DNA from: Clytia hemisphaerica
Lineage: Eukaryota; Cnidaria; Hydrozoa; Leptothecata; Clytiidae
DNA length: 64,000 nt
Assembly: GCA_902728285.1 (NCBI GenBank)
Contig: CACVBU010000598.1
Span: 400,203 to 464,202, forward strand
Reading direction: 5' to 3'
Below, piece after piece: positions 1 through 10,800 of this stretch (its first letter is position 1; every line of letters begins with the position of its first letter). Below the pieces are notes generated by a model, which had not been told where the DNA came from, searched no databases, and saw only the letters and a list, made by a program, of their open reading frames with translations. The translations under genes and the position numbers were made by a program.

Positions 1-984
1 AAATTCACACATCTCTGAAAATGATCAGGCTTTTCATTGACTCATGAAATTTTAATGTTAAAAGGATTGCATAGAAATGACAAATATTATAATAAGCTTG
101 GCTCCTCCAGATGTCTCAGGGAATTATGAAAAAATATTTCATCCATAAAACAAATAAATTCTTTGATTTTTTATTTGAATTTTAGATAACTTCCTTCCCT
201 ATTTTACATTTTACCAAAAAAAAAAGGTAAATAAAAGAGTTTAGAGAAAGGGAAATTTACTCTCCCCTGCTGATCCTTTCTGAGATTCCCAGTTAGTTTC
301 AGGAGATCTATCTTTATTTCTTTTGAAATGAACACTCTACAAAATGCACAAATTTTTATCTGTACATACAATGTCAAGTTTGTCTCCACCGTAACTCAAT
401 CTTTTAATCTCACGTCTAGTATCATAAACTAAAAACCTACAAATAGTTTATTTGTGGATGAAAAAAAAACCTCGAGTGCAATTAAAAAAGTATCTAGAAT
501 TCTTTAATATGAGAATTTGGTTTGGAATAATATCACATTGGCTTTTCAGAATTTGGAATTTAAATCTTGGTGAATAAATCAAGCGATCTCAGTTTATATA
601 ACGGGTTGGCTAATGCTTTAAAAGTCAACATGATGAAAATATCTCACATCTTATAATCACTCAGGAAACATCAAATTCGACACTACGTTACATTTTCTCA
701 CTTTGTCTTTATTGTCGAGATCGATTTTTTCTTTCTCTTGTATCTCCTCCCTTTCTTTCAGTTTTGAAGTTGAAAAATATAAGATGATTCTTTTCATACT
801 AAATTGTGCTATTTTTAAGAAGCCGAGAGTAAAAAATCGCTAGCGAGAGAAAGTCGTCTATCCGTTTAGACATTTTTTAAAATACTATGACAAATTTTGA
901 TCTTATCAGAAAATTAATTCGAAGCTATCTGTCCTGATGATCGTGACTTTCATCTTAATCCTACTTGACCTTTTCTTACGTAAG
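1..984. other. No gene recognised upstream of STOX
   Basis: AT-rich sequence with no coding similarity that I recognise on either strand. Short open frames here are not supported by codon pattern or motifs. The missing 5' exon of the Storkhead-box gene could lie here or further upstream, but no exon with a start codon and a matching donor could be identified. Confidence 0.5.
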
Positions 985-1268
985 GGATTTACATTTGGAA
1001 TTTCAAAAAATTCTTCTCGGTAGACAGACAAATGAAATCAGGGAAAAACATGTTTACTTTTCCCTGGGCAAGCAAAAAATGAACCGAACTCTGGTTCACA
1101 GAATTTTTCTCAAATCCCGTTCCAAAAAACATTTGATATTTCGGGGAATTTCGCAATCAAATGCTGCACTACTTGCAAACTTTGCAGTATTACTTTTTGC
1201 AGAGGAAACTATGTATAATCTTTTTAACTGTATTGAAAATATGTGTGCTGATTTAGGATGCCAACTAG
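985..1268 (+). CDS. STOX N-terminal exon (proposed)
   Basis: The frame encodes a basic, hydrophobic segment with LIFRGI and VLLFAEE. Its order resembles the N-terminal part of vertebrate STOX1, where LAFQGWL is followed by VLL. The frame closes with TAG at 1271, but a phase-1 donor lies just before it, and joining to 2535 keeps the frame. The acceptor ACGTAAG|G at 983-984 is a guess. The similarity is weak and rests on memory of the family. Confidence 0.5.
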
Positions 1269-4200
1269 GTTAGATTTTCTGATTGCTAAATGCATCGAGT
1301 TCAGTTGTTTAACTGGTCTTTCCATTCCGGTAGTGGAATAATCTTGGGTACTTGACAAAAACTGGAGTCTACTGTAAGAATTTCTCTAGAATGGAATAGT
1401 TTAAGCTTAGCCTAGCCAAAATATTGTGGTCAATGGAGAATGTCAGCGTCTAGAATGAACGGAGTCCAGTTGATTAGTTTTAATTACACCCAGTATCTAT
1501 TATTTCCTTTGATAATTACGGCTCTGCGGTAGATGACAACATAATGCATTGCTTCTTGCCGGCATTTTATATTTTGTTCAATGGAATTTTTCTTGCTTTT
1601 GACTGATTAGTTGTACTCTGTTTATATGAATGAACTAGTAATTACATTTCAATTATGATATTTCTCCCTTACAATAATTTTGAGTTGTTCTTAAGTATAC
1701 CGATAAATTTTCTTTTTGCTACTTTACTCAGATTAATTATGGAGATTTCATATCAGAAGCCAAAAGTTTTTTCGGATATTTTCACAAATTAGTGTTGTTT
1801 TTTTATTTCGCGTAGATTTAATTTTTTGAACCAGCAAAAAAAATTTATCATATAGTATTGGCCCTGGCCCAGTTTATTTTATTTACGTTGAAAATCCGAT
1901 TTTGGATATTTCATGTGGATTTGATTTCGCGAGTCAGCGCTTTCACGAGATTTGTTCTGTTCGTGAAAGCGTGCGAAATTAAATATGATTGAAGTGGACT
2001 TTTTCCTTGGACTTTTTCCTTGGACTTTATATAAACCGAAACTGTAAATCCTTCAATAGCTTTAACATCCCTGTCTGATTGATCGGTTTGATAAATTTTC
2101 CAGTAGTGGTGATTCTATATTTTACAGTGATGGTATAGAATTCAACAGCGTTTATTTTATGGTGATTTCGCGATCGTTGGTCACCAGCCCTCTTCCGAAT
2201 GTAATTGATTTGCTTTAACGCGGTGGGAAGCGCGCTAATGTTAAATTTATTTTAATGAAAGCGGTCTTTTGTATAAGAAGTTTGTTTTCGTTCCGCTAAG
2301 AGGGTAATTTTTGAACCAAGGAGACGACTGGATTAACATCTATAAGACACTATCAAATATTTGTTTATTTCATAATGAGGTGAAAAAAACTCAAAAAGTG
2401 ATACTTATTATGTAGAGACAATTTGATTTTGATGTCAAAACAATGTTTTAAAAACGCAGGGGAAAATGTTTTCTATCATAAAAAATTAGCTGAAGAAAAA
2501 ACGGTACAGTTCATTTTTCGTTGTTCAATTTTAGGAATTATTCGTGATTGCGTCGTCGAGATGATCCCTCAATCGCCCTTCATGTCGTTAACCACCGCCT
2601 TGTTCGAAGCCGTCGCCGATCTCAACCATCAAAACATATTTCCAACCAAAGACATCCTTCACGAATATCTACGTAAACATTACCCTGAGATTAAGACTCC
2701 CGATACGAAGATCATACATGAATGCTTAGGGAGACTGATCAAGAATCGAAGGTTATATCATAACGGGCGTGGTTACTTTATCTTGTTTAATGAGAATGTT
2801 CTCAATGAAGTTATCTCATTGAAATCAAGTTTAAAACCTTTAACAAACGACACCACAAGCCTTGAACCTTCCATTATCGGGTTTAAAATGATGGACTCGC
2901 GTACTTCAAGCTCTGGACAAACTGACGGCCATACTGACCTTCCAACTGATTTAGATCATCGCTCACAAGGAGGAGACGTTTATCAAAACATTCAACGACA
3001 TCAAAGTGTTGATACTTTGACAGAAGTCACAGCACTAGCTGATGGCGTGGCTAATATATCTGAATTATACACGCCCAAATTACACAGGACCTCATTTGGA
3101 GGGAAATTGTTTCGCAAAAACAACAATAAAGCAGAAAAAGGAGCGATCGAAAAAACACATAAAAACCACGCGAAGATGTTTTCGTGTAGCACTGCAACTG
3201 ATAGTATTATTCTCTCTAATGATCTAATCAATACGCCCTCGCGTGTTCCCATTGTTCAGGGAACAGAAACAATGACCATTCAAAACAAAGACGTTCTTGA
3301 CAGTGCAACCATGAGCGACGTCACAGACGTTCAGAGTCCGTCAATGTCTGGTCGTCGTCGCAAAGTCAAACGAAGCAAAAGTTTCGGTGGCAAAAATCGT
3401 CGTGAACCACGAACTTCCTCAAATAAGGAGGTTTCGTTTGCGTTGATCGGCTCACCGAGAGATAGCAACGGTTCAAACGACGACGAATATCCAAAACGTT
3501 TTCAAAGAAGCCACTCTTTCGGTGTGGGTTACCATAGAGATAAATACCAACGACCCTCGTTTTCTGAACGGCCCACTATCGCACGTGCAGAAAATATTAA
3601 ACTTTCAACGACTTCGAATAATACATGTAGTTCCAATGAAAATACTTTCGACCACACTTTCGTGACGGAACTAGATGAGACGTACGACGACATAGAACCG
3701 TCTTTTGTTGACGATAATATACCGGTGTTCGATGATGGACCCGAACTCTCTCATAGACCGGATATGTTGCCCGTTGTTGATACATCGACTTTCGAAACGT
3801 TAGAGAATTATAAAGACCTTGGAAGTGCGTTGAGTTTACCACGCATAAATGATAAAGGGATCAATTTTAACATGGTAGATTTGCTATCACCGACAAAGGA
3901 GGAATGTTTAGCGGAAGAATTGAAACAAGCTGGAGAGGTGGATATAGATTCTTTGGAAAAAGAGACGAGACTTTTGAGTCCTCGATCACGCAAGAAACAC
4001 GGAACGCCTTACGAAAGTCAGTACATTACAGAAGCTGTCGATCAAAGTGAAGAGATATGTCAAGCTCTTGAGGACAGCAAAAGGGATAAGAATTCGAACT
4101 ACCTTTCTGATAGAAGTTCAACAACACCGACAGGTAGCAAAAGCAGTAAATCTACCAAAGGTGTCAAAATGAGGAATCGATCCAAATCAAGCGAAGATGA

Positions 4201-4282
4201 ACGTAAACGAAATCAAAAGGAGCGAAATTCGTTATTATTTGAAGAGAAACGACCCTCACTCAAAGTGATGGGGATGGTATAA
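985..4282 (+). CDS. Storkhead-box (STOX/knockout-like) winged-helix protein, 5' end incomplete
   Basis: Two coding exons are proposed: 985-1268 and 2535-4282. The intron splits a Gly codon (phase 1), with donor CTAG|GTTAGA and acceptor TTTTAG|GA. The second exon opens with the Storkhead winged-helix domain (about 2541-2795), recognised by the pattern ending in YHNGRGYFIL, which matches the YxTGEGYFIV end of animal STOX1/2. Family knowledge: STOX proteins are nuclear and cytoplasmic winged-helix regulators. After the domain comes a long Ser/Thr-rich disordered tail with three R-x-S-F-G type motifs; the first is followed by KLFRK, resembling the conserved FGxxLF segment of vertebrate STOX. The stop is at 4280-4282. 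No in-frame ATG precedes the first exon's conserved part, so an upstream exon is required. An ATG at 2423 reads into the second exon, but its first codons look intronic. Confidence 0.75.
1269..2534 (+). other. Intron of the STOX gene
   Basis: A 1266-bp intron with GT and AG ends. Nothing coding is seen inside. A short tandem duplication of GGACTTTTTCCTT occurs near 1998-2025. Confidence 0.5.
2535..4282 (+). CDS. STOX main exon: winged helix and disordered tail
   Basis: This exon contributes about 581 residues. The winged helix occupies roughly its first 85 codons. R-x-S-F-G motifs lie near 3082-3114, 3361-3399 and 3501-3528; their Arg at -3 suits basophilic kinases or 14-3-3 binding, which is inferred from motif shape only. 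The C-terminus is Lys/Arg-rich and ends in Val, as in vertebrate STOX1 and STOX2. Confidence 0.8.
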
Positions 4283-5540
4283 TTTATTCTAATTTATGAC
4301 AAAACAATTTATTTATTTTCTGGGATAACTATAATTTTAGCAGGCAATTTAGTTTTGTATATATTTAAAGCGAAAAATTAGAAGTTAAATCTAATCTTCA
4401 CATTAAGGAATTCATCACTTTATTCTCCATGGTTTTGGTGGAATACCTGAAGATCACATTATCAAGAACATTTCGGCAGAATAGTAAACTCGTTAAAACA
4501 ATGAATAACCTTTAACCCGTTCTCTCCTGTGCTTAATTTTGAGCAAGGGGGTTGGTACTCTTGTAGAAAATGCATGAAATGGGGTGTCAATATTAAGTAA
4601 TTTTGGGTGATTTTCCCAAAAAACCCTAGGAAAATGAAGGTTTTGGCACTTTTTCAGAAAGATTTCATAAAATTCGGGGAGGATGGTTATTATAAAATGT
4701 CATATTAGTGAGATCTGTTAGCACATAAAAACGTAAGAATACTTACGTTTATTACGTTTTATAACCAGATTTAGTGTTTTATACATGAATCCATGTCAAA
4801 ATTTGAAGTTCCATCTGATGCTTGGGTCTAAACAACATAGGAAGGCTTAAAACATCCAAAAAAATTAGTTGGTTTGTACACTGTGCTCCTGAAGGGAGAA
4901 CGCTGCGTTGATTTGCCTTGTAAAGCTCGAAATCTAAGTTTTAGTATTCTGTAGGATTTAAAGCTTTTAATTCAATTTGAACATCGGAATCGGAAAAAGC
5001 AATGAATTTTTATATGAATTCATGTATAAAACATGAAATTTGGTCAATTTGTACTAAAATTACGAGGTTTTTAAGTTTTGCCTGGAAAGGCTTATGATGA
5101 CGTCATCAAAAAACTTTCAACCTCCATAACTTTTGACAGGAAGATTTTCAAGGCATGTTTTATACCTCAATTTTTATCAGCATTTCATGCTCTTTCCGCT
5201 GGAACCATCAGATTTTGAATATTTTCAAAAAAATAATTTTTTGACCAGCCACCTGATGACGTCATCTGGCAGGTGTCCAGGTGGCAAAATTTGGTGTTAT
5301 TGTTAAAAATTAAGTTTTAGACCCTCTAAGGATCATCTATGCCAAATTTCATGCTTTAATCACCATCTGAAGTATTTTTGTGCTAACATATAGAGACTCT
5401 GGATTAAGACAATTGATATGCAGGCTTTGTCCTATATCAAAAACTATTTTAGGGGATGCGTGCAGCCTAGCCGTCTCGAAGGACAAATGATTTTGTAGCA
5501 TGGTGGATTTTTGGTGGAAGTCATGGTGGAAGTTTGAAAA
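4283..5540. other. Intergenic region, noncoding repeat-like sequence
   Basis: No gene is seen. The stretch 4510-5450 has low-complexity AT-rich text with TGACGTCA-type motifs and two related segments around ATGAATTCATG, suggesting a decayed repeat. I cannot define its ends. Confidence 0.35.
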
Positions 5541-5544
5541 TTTC

Positions 5545-5715
5545 CGTTGTCACAGGAAATAAGTACTCCCCGGAAAAAGTACTCCCCAGTACTTATTTCC
5601 CTTATTACTCGCCGGTACATATTTCCTAGGAAATAATTACTCCCGGGAGTATATTTTTCCTAGGAAATTTATACCACCTACAGGAAAAAAGTACTCCCCT
5701 TAGGTACTTTGCTTG
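5545..5715. repeat. Dispersed repeat with AGTACTCCCC blocks
   Basis: Several copies of AGTACTCCCC and TTTCCTAGGAAA alternate here. A second copy of the block, starting GTGTCACAGG, is at 47305-47375, where it abuts a LINE fragment. It is a dispersed minisatellite-like repeat of unknown type. Confidence 0.5.
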
Positions 5716-7189
5716 AAAGGGGCTTTTCCAAAAAGAATTTGAATAAGATAAGAACACATATTTCTAAATTCTTCGCCGGCTGCTTCTGGTATTTGGACTA
5801 TCAACTAGTGCTTGTCTTTGATGTATAACTTTGATTTTACAAAAATATTTCAAGATTTCGATAATGTTAAGTCCAAACTGAAAATCATCATCTTAAGTCA
5901 CAGATGTATCTGCATTTTCTGAAAGACATTAGGTGAAGAAAGTTTCCTATATCCCATTTTCATAACTTATTTTCAAAACCCAAGGAGCTAGAGTGAGTTA
6001 TATGTGCAATTTTAATCTAGTGCTGTAATATTTCCTACAGACGCAAATATGTTATTTTTAATCTGTCTTAAACCATCAAAAGCAGACTAACTTTTAAGAA
6101 TAAACATCATTCTTTCAAAGTTAACAAAATTCGTCTAATTCTGAATAATCTAAAGGTCAGGATCCTCATTTTGATAACGGCCTACGTTTTCGGGGCCTCC
6201 TCCGTTTCGGGAGCTATATACTGTAGGGTCTTACAATTAATTACAATTTTGGAAAATTGTTAACTGTTTGGGAAAATGAAGAAAAACTCCTAAAAAGATT
6301 CAAAAAATGGCAAAAATTTGAACTTAGGACTTCAAGGATCCAAAAGTACAAAAATGGTCCAATTAGGCTCAGAATATAGCCTGGAAGTTGATAATGGCTA
6401 CCCAAATTGAAATATTCAATTACATTTAACAGATAAACCAAAAGCGACTTTCTCGCCCCAACTTCCAAAATTCTTGATATTTTTTGACGCAGATTGTATA
6501 TAGCTGTAAGCAGGAGGCTTCAAACAAAGTACCTCTGTACCAAGAAGGAACTTTCTAGCAAAAAAGGGTAAAAAGTTGAAGCATTCGTTGAAAAACTGAA
6601 AGCAAAACAAAGTTTAGTCCTGTTCACCGTGATTTACTTTTAGCCTACTTCTAGTAAAAACCAAAAAAATATTTTCAGTTGAATTGAACGACATTGTTAT
6701 GGTTTGATATAAATCGCAAAAAAATATGAAATAGATTATTTAAACAAAAAATTACAGATTTATTCAGTGTCTATGCTACATATTAAAAAAAAAATTCCTT
6801 CAATTTTACAGTTAACGACAATTTTCGGTAAGTAATTGGACACTTAAGTATGGTTCCTTAGTGATATCTTTAGACCCAAGTATTATTGCTTCTACAGAAC
6901 ACCCTCGTATCCTAACCTTTAGGATCCCCTCCCCACTTGGGAAAAAAACTCGAAAAGCTAACGAATGAAGAGCTGTCAGGCATTAAGAATAGATTTTAGA
7001 TATTTTTTCTCACCATGATGATTGCTTAAGTAGTTTTGTTATACGGGGATGCAGCGATTTGAGTGATCGAATAATAAATTACTGTATGAATTATATCGAG
7101 ACCAACATCGTATGAGCAATTAATTTTAGAGAAAATAAATGTGTTTGTGTAATATGGTGACAATACCTCTGCAACAAACAATGACTACT
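5716..7189. other. Intergenic region, no gene seen
   Basis: AT-rich, without recognisable coding or RNA features. Short open frames on the minus strand near 6241-6610 have no family resemblance. Confidence 0.4.
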
Positions 7190-7193
7190 TTAA

Positions 7194-7547
7194 TGGGATA
7201 AACTTTCGCGGGGATTAAATTTCGCGGTTGAGCCTATCTGCGAAATTCAAAAATTTCGCGGGCTTAATTTCGCGTGTGGCACTATTGGGTGGCAATATTT
7301 TCACGATTTTGTGACTTCTACTGTCAAATCATGCATATTGGTTGTTGAAATACACATTATTTGCGCCTTTCTGATGCAAGTAACCATTCAGATAGTATTT
7401 ATTTGACATATTTTGAGTTTTGTTCAGAAATATTTCGCGGATGAGGCCCTTCCAAATTTCCAATGGGACTTAATTTCGCGGATTTTCGCGGATGACACCC
7501 AAATCCGCGAAATCCGCGAAGTTTAATCCCCGCGAAAGTTTATCCCA
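7194..7547 (+). mobile_element. TTAA-flanked MITE, CGCG subtype (copy 1)
   Basis: The element starts TGGGATAAACTTTCGCGG, ends with the inverted complement, and is bounded by TTAA at 7190-7193 and 7548-7551. It carries many CGCGAAA/TTTCGCG motifs near both ends. It is the same subfamily as 61572-61917, inserted in the opposite orientation. A TTAA target is typical of piggyBac-like transposases. There is no coding capacity. Confidence 0.8.
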
Positions 7548-7610
7548 TTAAAATATAATTACCGACAACAAAAATTAAGACCGTGTGAGACAGGGGTGTG
7601 AATATAATAG

Positions 7611-7858
7611 TCATCCTGCACTAGCCTCGTTTTGATTTCGTGTTTTGGATTTCTTCTCGCGGTCCAATCGTTTTTCTTCGAGTTCTGTTTTTATTTTGCT
7701 CACTTTCTCGTTTAACAAAGATTCATATTCTTCTTTACTGGTAGCAGAAGTATACATATCTTCTTCAACTTTTTGGGCGTATAAAACTAGATTTTCCATT
7801 TGTTTGTTTTTTGTTGTACTTGGCTCGTCGACTCCTTGTGGTACAATGGCAGCAAATA
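7611..7858 (-). pseudogene. Second KIX copy (KIX-A), helices 2 and 3 exon, frameshifted
   Basis: The frame from about 7853 down to the stop at 7611 is open. It is very close to CBP in the loop and helix 2 ([22 protein letters not shown]), but helix 3 is remodelled: where CBP has [11 protein letters not shown] it reads YESLLNEKVSK. The base count after the acceptor is one more than in CBP or KIX-B (TATTTGCTGCC against TGTTGCTGCG and TATTTCTGCC), so splicing from 8090 puts it out of frame and soon hits TGA. A downstream AG (CCAAG|T) would restore frame but drops about 13 residues. A recent pseudogene, alternative splicing or a sequence error are all possible. Confidence 0.6.
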
Positions 7859-10800
7859 CTGAAATAAATAAGTAGATGGAATGTAATGAAAATGAATACC
7901 ATGCAAAAAATTAAATTAACAAAGATTTTCAAATTGAAACAAACTGGCAGTTGAACAATGAAATTATAAGAATATTGACAACATTCTTCTTCAACCTTCT
8001 TTTCAAGTGTGAGGATCGGTCGAGATCGTAAACAACTAATCAAGCTGGTCTCACCTGGGAAATCGCAAAGCCTTAACAAAAATACTTACAGTTCATCAAT
8101 GTGTTCTCTTCTTTGTGTTTCAGTAATCGATTCATGCCAATCTTGACTTGGTTTGCAAAGTGGAAGTGATCTTCAAAAGTAAAACTAAGTAAGAACTTCT
8201 CAGTGGGGATGGTTTTGGAGTGCATTTCTTTTCCTATTCTAAACAAAAACTAAGTCAAATTCCCAATGGAGCTGAAATTATGGGGTAATTTTCCCACCGG
8301 GAACAGAATTTTGGCCAAATTTTTCAGTGGGGCGGGGGTCCCACAGGGTCTGTGACACAGGGCTGTCTTTAAGCTGCAGGGCTGTCTTTAAAATTCTAGA
8401 AGTTTGCAGGAGAATCGATTTTTTCAGTCAATTTGGATGTACTTATGATGAAACTTAAGTTTTATAAAAATTCAAAAGAAAAAAATGGTGACACTTCTTC
8501 AACGTTGCTTTAAATGAGAGTGAGAATTACCCTTGATCTATATTTTCAGCTTCTTGATTTGTTGCTTCTACTTCCTTCGTCTCTTGCTCTTCACTTGGAT
8601 TCCCTCCAGCACATTCTTCTTCTTTACGTTTCTTCACCGTCGTTTCATTTTCTTCTTCCAATTTAGATGCCCTGAAAGAGTCAACGGGTTGAAGCCTTTT
8701 CAAGCAGTCGCTTCTCTTGAGCTGTTACGTTATCAGAAGCTATCACCGTCGTATTTCTTAAAGATTTTATGTTGAAGGAAATCTTGATGAAAGCTTGAAA
8801 AATGTCACTCTGACCTTTTTAGAATCATTTTAAGAAGAATTCGTCTGTAAGTCTAAAAATGGTCACTTAGTAATTTGAATCTGATTACTTGACCATGTTT
8901 TTACTTTGAGATATCCTTCAGAAGAAATGCGTATCGTGTATGAAATTCTCGTCCGAGAGTTACCTTAAATTTGGGGTAACCAAAATTTGCATAAATTTAC
9001 ATAATTTCGTCACATCCAATCAAAGAATGAAAAAAATGAAGTCATTGTGCTGTTGTTTTCATAATTATCAATTTTTGCGGAACGTGCGTTTGTGATTCTT
9101 ATAGATAAACATGCATTTTTGAGCCCAAATTTGCCCAAAAATATGTATTTTTGAAAATCGGGCTCCGTCACATTCGAGGGTTTATAGTTATGCATCTTTG
9201 TGAAAAAAATCATAAAGAATGAAAGCGCCAACCTCGAGAAAAGGTAATACCTAGAAGTAATTGATAATGTGCTGATAAAAAAATATCTTATTTGGCCAAA
9301 AACACGCCAAGTAGCCAAAATTTCATTTCTAAACACACACATTCTTCAAAAGTAAGCCCTCGTGAGCAAAAAAAAACATCTATCTCATAAAAGAATTGAG
9401 TAATTTGACTAAGAACATTGATGTATACTTATTGATAGTGATTCTTATAGATAAACATGCGTTTTGTGAGCCAAAAAAAATGTCTTGCAAAAATATGCTT
9501 GAGCCATCTTTTACCTTTGATGGTACCCTACTTTCATGCAAAAAATTAGAAAAAATTAATGATCCAATTTTTCACAAAGTCTAAAAAACCCGTTTTTTAG
9601 CCGTTTTTTGGCCCAAATTTGGCCCAAAATTTTTTTCTTTCGAAAATCGGGCTCCGTCACATTCGAGGGTTTATAGTTATGCATCTTTGTGCAAAAAATC
9701 AAAAAAAACTAATGAGCCAATCTCGAGAAAAGCTGGTAACGAACGAACGAACGAACGAACGAACGAACGAACAACGGTTAATTCATAGGACCTCCACCGG
9801 GGTAGGTCCAAAAAAGAAAAGACGGAGGTAAGTTGGGGCAGAAATATTTTAGACGATACGCATCCCCTATATATTAGACTTACTCTTCAGTAGGTTCCAA
9901 ATTCATCAATTCATTACATAAAGTAAGTTTAAAAAAGTCACTGAAATTGAAATTTCAACGTCACCAGTCTGTTCTACCTTAAGGGAACTAATTTTTGCGG
10001 GAACTAAATTTTGCGGTTTTTGCGGATTTAGACCCAAACCGTAAAATTAAGTTCCCGCAAAATTTTTCAAAAACACAAAGGTCGAATAATTCACAGTACG
10101 GCTCTAAATTTCTTTCAAGTGAGAAATCCGCAAAATTAAGTTCCCGCAAATATTAAATATTAAATCTTGAACTGCGAACCGCAAAAATTAGTTCCCGCAA
10201 AAAATAGTTCCCTTAAGGTATATTGTTCGTTTTATACCAAGGAAAGTCTTTAGACCAATCCAACAAGGTAACTTAAGGGAAGAAATTTTCGCGGAATTTA
10301 ATTTCGCGAATGAGCCAATTTCAAAAGTTTCACGGAATTTAATTTCGCGATTGAGAAATTTCAAAAGAATTTTTTTTACAGAGAAAATGTTTTTCATATT
10401 TTTCATTGATTTCAAGACATATTTCAGTCACATTAACAAACTTTAACAACAAAATAATAACATCAAAGATGAATGTTTCTATGATAAGTCATGATTAAAC
10501 TTCATCGCCGTCTTCCTCCAAAGAAATCGAATTTCGCGATTTAGCCATTTTGGTGTGTTTCGCGGAAATTAATTTCGCGAAAATTAATTTCGCGAGTTAC
10601 GCCCAAATTGGCGAAATTACTCGCGAAAATTTTTTCCCTTAAGGTAAGTTTAAATTATACATACTGTATTATTTCGAATAAACGTCCATCTTTTAAACAC
10701 CCCCTCGAATAAACGCCCGTCCTTTAAGGAAAATGTTTGATATTTTCGTATTATATGAAGAAAAACATAGATTTACAACTATGATTGTATTCTTTTTTTT

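Noticed and set aside
2423-2534. N-terminal extension of the main STOX exon from the ATG at 2423
   Set aside because: The segment runs into a TTCAATTTTAG acceptor and has no similarity; joining to 1268 gives a better protein.
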